The notes below the pieces were generated by a model. It saw nothing but the letters and a program-made list of their open reading frames with translations. It searched no databases and was not told where the DNA came from. From Kineosporia rhizophila (GTDB taxonomy: Bacteria > Actinomycetota > Actinomycetes > Actinomycetales > Kineosporiaceae), in assembly GCF_021277265.1 (NCBI RefSeq), contig NZ_JAJSOH010000022.1:55374-119373 (forward strand): a stretch of 64,000 nucleotides of DNA, in the 5' to 3' direction. This document shows positions 1-8,647 of the stretch, in pieces (within the stretch, counting starts at the first letter, position 1; each line of letters starts with the position of its first letter). Both the position numbers and the translations under genes were made by a program.

Positions 1-59
1 ACGCCTGCGCGGGCAGAGCCCCACGCCCTAGCTTGGTCACGTCGGCCGGGGGGCGAAAA

Positions 60-1502
60 ATGGTGCTGGGCAATATTCAGGCGTTGCGTGGGATCGCGGC
101 GGTTGCAGTCGTTCTGGCCCATCTGGGCGGTCCGGACGGTTTCGAGTCGCGCTGGCTGGCCGGGGGTTACGACTGGCTCGCGTTCACGCACGGCCCGGGG
201 CAGGCCGGAGTGGACCTGTTCTTCGTGATCAGCGGGCTGATCATGGTGGTGACCACGCAGCACCGGGTACCCGGCCCCGCCTCGGCCCGGGAGTTCCTCA
301 GACGGCGGGTGGTGCGGATCTACCCGATCTACTGGGTGGCCACCCTGCCGGTGCTCGCCCTGTTCCTGGTCAGTCCCGGCGCGGTGAACTCCTCGGCCGA
401 GAACCCGCCGGACGTGCTGGCTTCGCTGCTCCTGCTCCCCCAGTCCGGCCTGCCGTTGCTGATGGTGGGCTGGACCCTGACCTTCGAGATGTACTTCTAC
501 CTGGTGTTCGCGCTGGTGCTGCTGCTGCCGCGCGCCGGACGCCTGCCCGCTCTGGCCGCCTGGGGCGTGCTCACCCTGGCCCTGGCGGCGGCCTTCGCCG
601 GATCGGGGAACCCCTGGCTGGGCACCATCGGCGCCCCGATCGTCCTTGAATTCCTCTTCGGCGCCGCGGTGGGAGCGCTGGTGGTGCGGAAGAAGTTCGT
701 CGCGCCGCTGCTGTGCACCACGGCCGGGCTCGTGGGCACGGCAACGGCGTTGGGGCTGGGCGACTTTCCCGGCACCTGGTACCGCGCGCTGCCGGTCGGG
801 CTGTGCCTTGCGGTGACGGTGTACGGCGTGGTCGGACTGGAGGGCCGCTGGCGGCTGACCGCCCCGGCGTGGCTGCAGAAACTTGGGGACGCGTCGTACT
901 CGCTGTATCTGTGGCACGTGCTCGTCCTTTCCGCCGTGGGCCGGACCGTGCTGGTGCGGCTGCCTGCTGATCCCTGGGTTCACGCTGCTGCGCTGGTTTT
1001 TTCGATGACCGTGGTGATCGTGAGCGCGCTGATCGCCTACCGCCTGCTGGAAGAACCTCTGATCAGGCTGTTCCGGCGCCCGGTCGTCCTCCTGCCGGAC
1101 TCGGAGCCCATGCCGGCCTCGGTGCCGAGCCTGCCCAGCGCGGCCGGCCCTCAGCCGGACCGGCTCGCCGTCCCTCCGGTACCAGCCCAGACCCGCCGAC
1201 AGGCCCGCAACCGTGCCACCGCCCACGCCCCCGCCCACGCCACCGCCCACGCCTCCGACCGAGCCGATGCCCAGACCGCTCGCCGCGCCGCTGGTCAAAC
1301 CGCCCACCAGACCGCTGGTCAGAGCGCCCACCGGGCCATTGGCCAGACCGCCCGCCGGGCCATTGGTCGGGCCGCCGACACCCGCGAGCAGCCCGGAGAC
1401 CAAGGCGCTGATCAGGCCCGCGGCCTGCTTCGTCCCGGCGTTCCGGTTCAGCCTGGCCACCAGACCAGACCTCGCGCCGGATCCCGGGCGAGCGCCGGGT
1501 AG
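60..1502 (+). CDS. Acyltransferase family 3 (OafA/YrhL-like) membrane protein
   Basis: Integral-membrane O-acyltransferase, predicted to acylate a cell-surface sugar or glycolipid; the substrate cannot be told. The N-terminus carries the family motif ALRGIAAVAVVLAH with the conserved His, followed by VDLFFVISG and GWTLTFEMYFY, and about ten hydrophobic segments to residue ~345. The last ~115 residues are a low-complexity tail with imperfect 8-residue units (GQTARRAI-like), coded by roughly 24-bp DNA repeats. ATG at 60 follows a G-rich stretch; TTG at 33 is a longer in-frame alternative with no better ribosome site. The 3' end overlaps the convergent M23 peptidase gene by 55 bp. It occupies the position next to the whiG region where rpsB/tsf often lie in relatives. 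Confidence 0.85.
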   Translation: MVLGNIQALRGIAAVAVVLAHLGGPDGFESRWLAGGYDWLAFTHGPGQAGVDLFFVISGLIMVVTTQHRVPGPASAREFLRRRVVRIYPIYWVATLPVLALFLVSPGAVNSSAENPPDVLASLLLLPQSGLPLLMVGWTLTFEMYFYLVFALVLLLPRAGRLPALAAWGVLTLALAAAFAGSGNPWLGTIGAPIVLEFLFGAAVGALVVRKKFVAPLLCTTAGLVGTATALGLGDFPGTWYRALPVGLCLAVTVYGVVGLEGRWRLTAPAWLQKLGDASYSLYLWHVLVLSAVGRTVLVRLPADPWVHAAALVFSMTVVIVSALIAYRLLEEPLIRLFRRPVVLLPDSEPMPASVPSLPSAAGPQPDRLAVPPVPAQTRRQARNRATAHAPAHATAHASDRADAQTARRAAGQTAHQTAGQSAHRAIGQTARRAIGRAADTREQPGDQGADQARGLLRPGVPVQPGHQTRPRAGSRASAG

Positions 1503-2026
1503 CCCGCGCCGAGCGGAAGCAGCACGGCCGGGCCGGCTTCGAGGCCGAGCATCGTCAGCGGGTCTACGTAGGCCCCATCTCGCCGAACACCCCAGTGCAG
1601 ACATACGTGAGGCAGACAATGGCTACCCGGGCCGGCCGCCAGCAGATCACCCAGCACCTCGCCCGCCTGCACAGGCTGTCCGCGATGCACCCGCACCCGT
1701 ACTGGCTCGAAGCTGCTCACCAGACCGTCACCGTGATCGATGCTGACCACCGGCGTACCGGCCACCACCCCGGCGAAGCTGATCGTGCCGGAGGCCGGGG
1801 CGAGCACGGCCGCATTCGCACTCCCATTCAGGTCGACCCCGCGATGCCCGGGAGACCACGGCTGTGGCCCCACCGCGAACCCCCGGGCGACCGCGGGCTC
1901 GGGCCGCAGCGGCCACTGCCAGCGCAGCTGCGGCCCGGCGGCCCCGCCAAAGTGCAGGGCCGCAACCAGAATCAAGGCGAAGGTCGTGGTCACTGGTCCA
2001 GAGTGCCGCCACCGAGCCCAGCCCAT
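1448..2026 (-). CDS. M23-family peptidase-like secreted protein
   Basis: Small exported LytM/M23 domain protein, expected to act on peptidoglycan or to activate an amidase. An N-terminal hydrophobic segment (TTTFALILVAAL, residues ~13-24) looks like a signal anchor. The zinc-site HRGVD (His61, Asp65) is present, and the second motif reads CLHWG, so the zinc-ligand His144 is kept while the first His of the usual HxH is Cys142. ATG at 2026 is preferred. A TTG at 2053 in the same frame lies inside a DnaA-box-like sequence and has no ribosome site; GTG at 1993 is a further alternative. It lies downstream of whiG on the same strand, as in Streptomyces-type order. Confidence 0.8.
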   Translation of the reverse strand: MGWARWRHSGPVTTTFALILVAALHFGGAAGPQLRWQWPLRPEPAVARGFAVGPQPWSPGHRGVDLNGSANAAVLAPASGTISFAGVVAGTPVVSIDHGDGLVSSFEPVRVRVHRGQPVQAGEVLGDLLAAGPGSHCLPHVCLHWGVRRDGAYVDPLTMLGLEAGPAVLLPLGAGYPALARDPARGLVWWPG

Positions 2027-2042
2027 AGGGCGAGAACGGCCA

Positions 2043-2083
2043 CCTGTGGACAAACAGCCGTTCGTGTGGGTCTGTGGACGAAC
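2043..2083. promoter_or_regulatory. Pair of DnaA-box-like sites, copy 1
   Basis: Two 9-mers, TGTGGACAA (2045-2053) and TGTGGACGA (2073-2081), are exactly 28 bp apart. Read on the other strand they are TTGTCCACA and TCGTCCACA; the first equals the Streptomyces DnaA-box consensus. A closely similar pair with the same spacing is at 9071-9110. The pair sits just upstream of the M23 peptidase coding region. That it binds DnaA is inference. Confidence 0.45.
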
Positions 2084-2111
2084 TGGCCCGGGCCGGCACC
2101 GTCAACCGGTG

Positions 2112-2153
2112 CCAAAACGCCCGGCGGCGCACCGGATCACCGATGCGCCGCCC
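2112..2153 (-). terminator. Terminator of whiG
   Basis: On the minus strand, a stem of GGCGGCGCA with TGCGCCGCC (2144-2152 and 2123-2131) is followed by GGGCGTTTTGG. It starts 16 bp past the whiG stop, a normal place for an intrinsic terminator. Confidence 0.7.
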
Positions 2154-2167
2154 CGGAGCGTCTGGCT

Positions 2168-2986
2168 CTAACTGACCTCGGAGAGCTTTCCGCGCAACTG
2201 CAGCACGGCCTTGGTGTGCATCTGGCAGATGCGGGACTCGGTCACGCCGAGCACCCGGCCGATCTCGGCCAGCGTGAGCCCCTCGTAGTAGTAGAGGGTG
2301 ACCACGATCTTCTCCCGCTCGGGCAACTGGTTGATCGCCCGGGAGAGCATGAACTTGGTCTCCTCGCTCTCGAAGGCGGCCACCGGGTCCTCGGCCTTGG
2401 TGTCCTCGAGGGTGTCGACCAGGGAGAGCTTGTCCCCCTTCTCCCCGCCCACGGTGAGCAGTTCGTCCAGGGCCACCACGTTCACGTAGGAGACCTGGGA
2501 GAAGACCGCGTGCAGTTCCTCCAGCGTCATCCCCAGCCGCTCGGCCACCTCGGGCTCGGTCGGCGTGCGGTGCAGTTCGCCCTCCAGCGCGGCGTAGGCC
2601 CGCTCCACCTCACGGGCCTTGTAGCGCACCGAGCGGGGGATCCAGTCGATCGCCCGCAGCTCGTCGATGATCGCCCCGCGGATGCGGGAGATGGCGTAGG
2701 TCTCGAACTTGATGGCGCGGTCGATGTCAAACTTCTCGATCGCGTCGATCAGCCCGAAGATCCCGTAGGAGACCAGGTCGGCCTGCTCGATGTTGGGCGG
2801 CAGGCCCACGCCCACCCGGCCGGCCACGTACTTGACCAGCGGCGAGTAGTGGAGGATCAGGCGTTCACGGGTCGTCTGGTCGGCCGTGGCCTTGAACTTC
2901 TCCCATAGCGCCCGCAAGGCGGCCTCGTTGGCCGCGACGGCGTCCTCCGCGGTCACGTCTACGAGAGCGTCGCTGTCGGCAGTCAC
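2168..2986 (-). CDS. whiG: RNA polymerase sigma factor WhiG/FliA type
   Basis: Sigma-28-like factor of 272 residues. Region 2 runs about residues 40-110 (LVSYGIFGLIDAIEKFD, IKFETYAISRIRGAIIDELR), a linker region 3 follows, and a C-terminal region 4 helix-turn-helix carries LAEIGRVLGVTESRICQMH. In Streptomyces WhiG commits aerial hyphae to sporulation; in motile actinomycetes the ortholog may drive flagellar genes. The length and conserved blocks are those of a full FliA/WhiG protein. No anti-sigma factor gene is adjacent. It is followed by an intrinsic terminator and sits between xerC and the M23 gene, the usual actinobacterial arrangement. Confidence 0.95.
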   Translation of the reverse strand: MTADSDALVDVTAEDAVAANEAALRALWEKFKATADQTTRERLILHYSPLVKYVAGRVGVGLPPNIEQADLVSYGIFGLIDAIEKFDIDRAIKFETYAISRIRGAIIDELRAIDWIPRSVRYKAREVERAYAALEGELHRTPTEPEVAERLGMTLEELHAVFSQVSYVNVVALDELLTVGGEKGDKLSLVDTLEDTKAEDPVAAFESEETKFMLSRAINQLPEREKIVVTLYYYEGLTLAEIGRVLGVTESRICQMHTKAVLQLRGKLSEVS

Positions 2987-3040
2987 CCGGGTCCTCCCCT
3001 GCTCAGCGCCTAGTCATCCGGTCAGGCAGCTTCGTCGAAC

Positions 3041-4102
3041 TCAGGCCCTGGGGTGGGCCTGACGGTAGCTGGCGCGCAGCCGGTCCACCGACACATGTGT
3101 GTAGAGCTGCGTAGTCGTGAGCGTAGCGTGACCAAGCAGTTCCTGAACGCTACGAAGGTCCGCGCCGCCGTCCAGAAGATGCGTCGCCGCGCTGTGCCGT
3201 AACCCGTGCGGGCCAAGCGAGGGCGCGTCATTCACCCGTTCGAGGGCCTGATGCACCACCTGCCGGACTTGACGCTGGTTGACCCGACCTCCGCGCTTTC
3301 CCAAAAATGCCGCCGAATCGCTGTTTTCGCTGGTCAGCGTGGGCCTGGCCCGATCCAGCCAGGCGTTCAGGGCCTGGGCGGCGGGTAGGCCGTACGGGAC
3401 CACCCGCTCCTTGCCGCCCTTGCCCAGGACCCGGATCGTGCGCCGCTCGCGGTCGATGTCGTCGACGTCCAGCGAACAGAGTTCACCCACTCGGACGCCG
3501 GTCGCGTAAAGAAGCTCCAGCAGGGCGAGGTCGCGGACGAGGATCGGATCGCCGGGCTCGATCCTGAAGCCTTCGGCAGCGTCTTCGGCCACGCCGTTCT
3601 CGACCACCGCGGCCGCTTCGGCCAGAGCTCCCCGGGCCTGGTCCTGACGCAGCACCCCGGGCAGCCGGCGTCCGCGTTTGGGGGCCTGAAGACGGGCCCC
3701 CGGATCGGTGGTCAGCCGTTCGGTACGCAGGAGCCAACGGGTGAGGGCCCGGGCACTCGCGGCGCGGCGGGCCAGACTGGCCCGGGCCTGGCCGGATCCG
3801 GCCAGCTCGGCCAGCCAGGAGCGCAGGACCGGCAAGGTGAGCAGGCCCTCGAGCGAGGTTGGCCCGCCGGCGACGTTCCGGGCGTGTCGCAGCAGCTCGG
3901 CGGCGTCGCCCGCGTAGGCCCGGACGGTGTGCTCGGAGAGATTGCGCTCGGCCGAAAGATGGCGGGCGAACTCCTCGACCAGCAGCTCGTCCTGGGGGTG
4001 CTTCTCACAATTGTGGACGTCGGTGGGCCCCGAACCGTCTCCGGCTCGCTCACGGGGGTGGCTGGCCGGGTCGGGTGATCGACCGGGGGGCTGCTCGGAC
4101 AT
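3041..4102 (-). CDS. xerC: Tyrosine recombinase XerC
   Basis: Site-specific recombinase predicted to resolve chromosome dimers at dif. A SAM-like N-terminal core-binding domain (LLVEEFARHLSAERNLSEHTVRAY) is followed by the catalytic domain with the conserved Arg in ATGVRVGEL, Lys in GKGGKER, HGLRH, GHATL and the nucleophile Tyr in TQLYTHV. ATG at 4102 has GAGGAG about 11 bases upstream; a GTG at 4141 in frame would add 13 residues. The first ~35 residues are a Pro/Arg-rich lead not conserved in the family. A ~25-residue insert (VVENGVAEDAAEGFRIEPGD) precedes the first catalytic block. Its position beside whiG and dprA is typical for actinobacterial xerC. Confidence 0.93.
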   Translation of the reverse strand: MSEQPPGRSPDPASHPRERAGDGSGPTDVHNCEKHPQDELLVEEFARHLSAERNLSEHTVRAYAGDAAELLRHARNVAGGPTSLEGLLTLPVLRSWLAELAGSGQARASLARRAASARALTRWLLRTERLTTDPGARLQAPKRGRRLPGVLRQDQARGALAEAAAVVENGVAEDAAEGFRIEPGDPILVRDLALLELLYATGVRVGELCSLDVDDIDRERRTIRVLGKGGKERVVPYGLPAAQALNAWLDRARPTLTSENSDSAAFLGKRGGRVNQRQVRQVVHQALERVNDAPSLGPHGLRHSAATHLLDGGADLRSVQELLGHATLTTTQLYTHVSVDRLRASYRQAHPRA

Positions 4103-4203
4103 CTGCCCACAGTCTCCTCTACCCGGGCACGGCTCAAGCACGAAGCCCGGCGCGCCGTAGACCAGCCGCCCACCGCCCTGCTTCCCGCCCTATGGTGCGG
4201 AGG

Positions 4204-5190
4204 ATGAGCCGACCGCCCCAGCCTCCTTGTGACCAAGCCCCGGCCGGGCGGACGATCCGGATCGGTACGCGCTCCTCGCCGATGGCGCTGGCCCAGGCGG
4301 AGCGGGTGCGGGCCGCGCTCACCGCCCTGGTGCCCGGCCTGCGGGTCGACGTCGTTCCGGTCACCACCAGTGGAGACCGCTGGCCCGGAGCCTTGTCGGC
4401 GCTCGGCGGCAAGGGCGCGTTCACCAGGGAGGTGGACCAGCTCCTGCTCTCCGGCACGGTGGATCTGGCGGTGCACTGCATGAAGGACGTGCCCGGGGAC
4501 CGGCCAGTGCCGGCCGGCACCAGGTTCGCCGGTTACCTGGAGCGCGACGACATCCGGGACGCCCTGATCCACCCCGGCGGCCTGAAGCTGGAGGAGTTGC
4601 CGCCAGGAACCCGCATCGGCACCTCCGCCGTGCGCCGGATCGCTCAGCTGGCCCGCCACTACCCGCATCTGGAAACCGTGCCGATCCGCGGCAACGCCAA
4701 CCGCCGTCTGGCCAAACTGGATGCGGACGAGTCTGACGCTCTGATGCTGGCCTACTCCGGTCTGGAGCGGATCGGCCAGACCGCCAGAGCCACCGAGATT
4801 CTCGACGTGGAAACGATGTTCCCCGCGGTCGGGGCCGGAGTGCTGGGCCTGCAGTGCCGGGATCACGACGCTGCCACGATCGCACTGGCCGACCGCCTGG
4901 CCGACCCCGGCACCGGACTCCAGACCACGGCCGAGCGGATGATGCTGCAGGTGCTCCAGGGCCACTGCAACAGCCCGATCGCGGGTTTCGCAACCTCCCG
5001 GCCGGACGGCTCCCTGACCCTGCGGGCCATGGTGTTCTCGCTCGACGGGAAGACCGTGATCGAGGCCGAGGAGACCGACAGCGCCTGCGACCCGGTGCTG
5101 CTGGGCGCCTCGGTCGCGACCACCCTGCTGCGCCAGGGAGCCCACGAGCTGATCGAGGCGTCGGCGCTGCTGACACCGCCCATGACATAG
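4204..5190 (+). CDS. hemC: Hydroxymethylbilane synthase (porphobilinogen deaminase), divergent
   Basis: Enzyme that joins four porphobilinogen units into hydroxymethylbilane in tetrapyrrole synthesis. Seen: IGTRSSPMALAQAE at the N-terminus, GGKGAFTREVD, HCMKDVP with the catalytic Asp, IRGNANRRLAKLD, PAVGAGVLGLQCR, and Cys255 in LQGHCNSP as the dipyrromethane attachment residue. Length 328 is normal. It differs from textbook HemC at several block positions (HCMKD for HSMKD, AVGAGVLG for AVGQGALG), and no other hem gene is nearby, so it may be a second copy or belong to a special pathway. ATG 4204 fixes the start; it is a lone + strand gene between xerC and dprA. Confidence 0.85.
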   Translation: MSRPPQPPCDQAPAGRTIRIGTRSSPMALAQAERVRAALTALVPGLRVDVVPVTTSGDRWPGALSALGGKGAFTREVDQLLLSGTVDLAVHCMKDVPGDRPVPAGTRFAGYLERDDIRDALIHPGGLKLEELPPGTRIGTSAVRRIAQLARHYPHLETVPIRGNANRRLAKLDADESDALMLAYSGLERIGQTARATEILDVETMFPAVGAGVLGLQCRDHDAATIALADRLADPGTGLQTTAERMMLQVLQGHCNSPIAGFATSRPDGSLTLRAMVFSLDGKTVIEAEETDSACDPVLLGASVATTLLRQGAHELIEASALLTPPMT

Positions 5191-5295
5191 CGCCGGCCCT
5201 CGTCCTCCTGCCCACGAATCCCAGCCACGACACGGACGGCGCCCGCGCGCCAAGCAGTTTCACCACCGTTGCCCCGACGCCCTGGCCGAGCTGCG

Positions 5296-6786
5296 CTATT
5301 CCTTTCCCGGCCCACCTCCTCGGGCTCGGCGCCACTGCTCGGCGCCCGGACCGGCGGGCTCGGCCAGGCCCCGCAGCTCCAGCCGGGCCAATGAGGCCAG
5401 AAGTGAGCCCTCGTCCTGCTCCACGGCCGCCCCCAGGGCGGCAAGGGCGAGCGCTGCTCGTAGCGGCAGCGCGTCCAGCACCCGCAGGTCACGCGGTTCG
5501 AGGCCGGTGAAGTCGGCCGAGACAGGGCTCTCCTGCTCATCGGCGAATTCTCCGATGGGTCCAGCCAGTTCGCAGAGCTCCGCGGCCGAGGTGATGCAGA
5601 CAGCCCCCTTACGCAGCAACCGGTGTGCCCCGTACGACGACGGTGACGTGACCGGCCCGGGCACCGCTCCGACCGGACGGCTGAGCCGGTCGGCCCACTC
5701 GGCCGTGCCCATCGTGCCCGACCGACTGCCCGCCTCGACCACGCAGGTGGCCTGCCCGAGAGCTGCGATGATGCGGTTGCGCAGGATGAAGCGCCACCGC
5801 GTGGGCGCCGAGCCGATCGGCACCTCGCTGATCACCGCCCCGTGCCGGCCGACCTCCTTGATGAGCAGTTCGTTGCTCGGCGGATAGGCCCGGTCCAGGC
5901 CACCGGCCAGCACCGCGACGGTCGGGCCCCCGACCGCGAGCGCGCCCCGGTGAGCGGCCGCGTCGATGCCCAGCGCCGCTCCCGAGATCACCGTCAGACC
6001 CCGCTCGGCGCAGCCGACGGCCAGTTCGGAGGCCATGTGCTCGCCGTAGCCGGTGGCCGCCCGGGCCCCGACGATCGAGACGGCCCGGGCCCCGGCCCGG
6101 GCGAGGTGAAGAGGGCCGAGCACGTAGAGACAGAAGGGCATCTCGACCTCGAGCCGGTTCAGGCCCTCGGGCCATTCCGGGTCGGACGGGACCACCAGGC
6201 GCCCGCCGATCCGGAGCAGGTTGCGCAGATCCTGCGCCGGATCGAGGCCGGCCAGCTTGTTCACGTACCGCTCGCCGTGCAGCCCGGCCCGGGCCTCGGC
6301 CAGCGCCGCGACGGCTCCGAGCCGCGCCACCAGTTCACCGGCCCGGGCGTCGGCGGGCTCGACCAGGCGGCTCCAGGCCACGCGGGCCAGCCTTTCCGCC
6401 TCGTCGCCGGAGTCGTCCGGACCACCGGAAAGAACCGAACCAGGAGGGCCTTCGTCTCCGTCCGCAAGAGTGGGCAGCGCCGGTGAGAGCTCACCCGTCA
6501 GATCGGCTCCGGACGACTGTAACTCGACCGCCTCAGCCGCCCCGACCGCCTCGACCGCCCCAGCCGCTCCCAGCACGTCAGCTGCTACCGCCTCCTTGGC
6601 CACCTCCTCAGTTCCAGCCGCCCCCAACACTTCGGCTGCCCCCACTGCTCCGGCCATCTCGTCAGCTCCAGCCCCGAACACCTTGTCTGCTCCCGCTGCT
6701 CCTGCCCCCTCGGCTGCTTCCTCTGTTCCGACCCCCACGGCTACTCCCCCGGCCGCGGTCATCCCTGCTCCCGCCGTCCTGGCCAC
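5296..6786 (-). CDS. dprA: DNA-processing protein DprA with Ala/Gly-rich N-terminal extension
   Basis: Rossmann-fold protein that loads RecA on incoming single-stranded DNA. The core spans residues ~130-430: VSIVGARAATGYGE, VISGAALGIDAAAHRGAL, LAGGLDRAYPP, then SEVPIGSAPTRWRFILRNRII; a C-terminal winged-helix-like region follows. The first ~120 residues are Ala/Gly/Glu repeats (DKVFGAGADEM, AAEVLGAAG) absent from ordinary DprA. The annotated GTG at 6786 is simply the first start after an in-frame stop. A better start, ATG at 7022, overlaps the comM stop as ATGA, but it is in another frame and stops at 6759, so the 5' end seems frame-broken. The core domain is intact. Confidence 0.85.
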   Translation of the reverse strand: MARTAGAGMTAAGGVAVGVGTEEAAEGAGAAGADKVFGAGADEMAGAVGAAEVLGAAGTEEVAKEAVAADVLGAAGAVEAVGAAEAVELQSSGADLTGELSPALPTLADGDEGPPGSVLSGGPDDSGDEAERLARVAWSRLVEPADARAGELVARLGAVAALAEARAGLHGERYVNKLAGLDPAQDLRNLLRIGGRLVVPSDPEWPEGLNRLEVEMPFCLYVLGPLHLARAGARAVSIVGARAATGYGEHMASELAVGCAERGLTVISGAALGIDAAAHRGALAVGGPTVAVLAGGLDRAYPPSNELLIKEVGRHGAVISEVPIGSAPTRWRFILRNRIIAALGQATCVVEAGSRSGTMGTAEWADRLSRPVGAVPGPVTSPSSYGAHRLLRKGAVCITSAAELCELAGPIGEFADEQESPVSADFTGLEPRDLRVLDALPLRAALALAALGAAVEQDEGSLLASLARLELRGLAEPAGPGAEQWRRARGGGPGKE

Positions 6787-6935
6787 CTCGGCAGCTCCAG
6801 CCGCCTAAATACTTTGTTTGCTCCCTCTACTCCGGCCACCCCGACTACCTCCCCTGTTCCGGCCCCCACGGCCAATTCCCCAGTCCCGGCCATCACCGTC
6901 ACTCCCGCTGCCTCAGCCACCTCTACCGTTCCAGG
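6685..6935. repeat. Diverged tandem duplication at the dprA 5' end
   Basis: Two ~120-bp stretches (about 6690-6808 and 6809-6930) align along most of their length, both holding CTGTTCC(G)GACCCCCACGG-like and GGTCATCCCTGCTCCCGCC-like runs in the same order. The duplication lies between the comM stop and the open dprA frame, and a net +2 (or -1) length difference between the copies separates the two frames. Confidence 0.6.
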
Positions 6936-7022
6936 CGTCCGGGAAACCTCGGCTGCTCTCCACGCTCCTACCACCAGACCAATTCCGGATTCGTTCCCCT
7001 CAAACGGATCTCGCGTGGTCAT
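6759..7022 (-). pseudogene. dprA: Probable detached 5' part of dprA
   Basis: Reading frame of 87 codons beginning with ATG at 7022, which overlaps the comM stop (ATGA), the arrangement expected for dprA translated after comM. The encoded peptide starts MTTRDPFEGNESGIG and then becomes Val/Ala/Gly-rich with GANKVF, matching ADKVFG in the downstream dprA frame. It ends at a TGA at 6759, out of frame with dprA. A 2-base insertion or 1-base deletion in the repeat, a sequencing error, or programmed restart could explain it. Confidence 0.5.
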
Positions 7023-8647
7023 GCCGTCACCTGCCCACGCCGGCGCAGCATCAGGGCGCGGGACACGTCGTCTCGGTCGGGCTGTTGCCTTCCGGCCAGG
7101 TCGGAGATCGTCCAGGCGACCCGCAGCACCCGGTCGTGCCCTCGGATCGAGAGCTGCCCGTCGTCGAGGGCCCGGTCCACGTCCTGGGTGACCGCGGTGG
7201 GCAGCCTGAGGGTTCCTCGCAGATAGCTGCCGGACACTTCGCCGTTGCTGCTCCACGACGTACCGGCGAGCCGTTCAGCCGCGACCGCCCGCGCCTGCCG
7301 CACGCGCTGAGCCACCGTGGCCGAACTCTCCGCCGGTTCCTTCGCTGCCATGTCTGCCCTGGACACGGGCAGGACGTCCACCTGCAGGTCGACCCGGTCG
7401 AGCAGCGGCCCGGAGAGCCGGGAGAGGTAGCGGCGGCGGGCATTCGGTGCGCAGACGCAGTTCAGGCCCTTGCCGCTGGCGAAGCCGCACGGGCACGGAT
7501 TGCTGGCCAGGACGAGCAGGAAGCGCGCGGGGAAACGGGCGGTGCCGTTGGCCCGGTGGATGACCAGATCGCCGTGCTCGAGCGGCTGGCGCAGCGAATC
7601 CAGCACCTGGCTGCCGAACTCGCCGGCCTCGTCCAGGAAGAGGATGCCTCGGTGAGCCAGCGAGGCGGCGCCCGGATGGGGCAGGCCGCTGCCGCCGCCC
7701 ACCATCGAGACGACCGTGCAGGTGTGGTGCGGATTCTGGAACGGCGGGCGCCGGATCAGCCCGGTGGCCGCGTCCAAGGTGCCCGCCACCGAGTGAACCG
7801 CCGTCACCTCGACCGCCGCATCGTCGTCCAGATCAGGCAGCAACCCGGGCAGTCGCGAGGCCAGCAGTGTCTTCCCGGTGCCGGGCGGGCCCATCAGCAA
7901 CAAGTGGTGCCCGCCCGCGGCGGCGAGCTCGATCGCGTAGCGAGCCTGCTTCTGCCCCACCACATCGGCCAGATCGGGCTCGGGGCCGGGCGGTGCCGCG
8001 GTGCGCACGTCGGCCAGGTTCTGCGGCCGCACTAGCACGTCTCCCGGACCGGCCGACCGTTCCGGCCGGGCCGAGGCGGAACGTGGATCCCGGATCAGCG
8101 CCGGCTGTTCCGGTTCTGGCCTGATCTCGCCGGGCCGACCGCCGTGCAGCCGGATCAGGTCGGCCAGCGTGGCCATCGGGTACACCCGGGCGCCGGGCAC
8201 CAGCCGTGCCTCGGCCTCGTTCGCGGCCGGGACCACCACGTCCGGGTATCCGCCCCGGACCGCGGCCAGGGTGGCGGGCAGCACCCCGCGCACCGGGCGC
8301 ACCCGGCCGTTGAGCCCGAGTTCGCCGACGTGCACGTAGCGCTGGACCAGCGGCGAGCGCAGCACCGACTGAGCGGTGAGCAGGGCCACCGCGATGGCCA
8401 GGTCGAAGCCGCTGCCGGCCTTGGGCAGGGCGGCCGGGGAGAGGTTCACGGTGATCCGCCTCTGCGGTAGAGGGTGACCGGAGTTGGAGCAGGCCGCCCG
8501 TACCCGGTCGCGGGACTCGGCCAGCGAGGCGTCGGGCAGGCCGACCAGGGTGAAAGCGGGCAGACCGAGGGCGATGTCGGCCTCGACGTCGACCACGTGC
8601 CCGGTCAGCCCCACGATCGACACCGACAGGGCCCGGCCCAGCGCCAT
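7019..8647 (-). CDS. comM: ComM/YifB-family Mg-chelatase-like AAA+ ATPase
   Basis: ComM homolog, a hexameric helicase that promotes branch migration during integration of imported DNA. The N-terminal Lon-protease-like fold (LSVSIVGLTGHVVDVEADI) is followed by the AAA+ domain with Walker A GPPGTGKTLL, Walker B GILFLDEAGEF, a Cys-rich NPCPCGFASGKGLNCVC segment and a C-terminal sensor domain (SIRGHDRVLRVAWTISDL). The start ATG 8647 overlaps the yraN stop (TGATG), so the reading frame is shorter than the open frame. 542 residues is slightly above the usual ~505 because of a Pro/Arg-rich linker near residues 180-235. Translationally coupled to yraN upstream and dprA downstream. Confidence 0.95.
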   Translation of the reverse strand: MALGRALSVSIVGLTGHVVDVEADIALGLPAFTLVGLPDASLAESRDRVRAACSNSGHPLPQRRITVNLSPAALPKAGSGFDLAIAVALLTAQSVLRSPLVQRYVHVGELGLNGRVRPVRGVLPATLAAVRGGYPDVVVPAANEAEARLVPGARVYPMATLADLIRLHGGRPGEIRPEPEQPALIRDPRSASARPERSAGPGDVLVRPQNLADVRTAAPPGPEPDLADVVGQKQARYAIELAAAGGHHLLLMGPPGTGKTLLASRLPGLLPDLDDDAAVEVTAVHSVAGTLDAATGLIRRPPFQNPHHTCTVVSMVGGGSGLPHPGAASLAHRGILFLDEAGEFGSQVLDSLRQPLEHGDLVIHRANGTARFPARFLLVLASNPCPCGFASGKGLNCVCAPNARRRYLSRLSGPLLDRVDLQVDVLPVSRADMAAKEPAESSATVAQRVRQARAVAAERLAGTSWSSNGEVSGSYLRGTLRLPTAVTQDVDRALDDGQLSIRGHDRVLRVAWTISDLAGRQQPDRDDVSRALMLRRRGQVTA

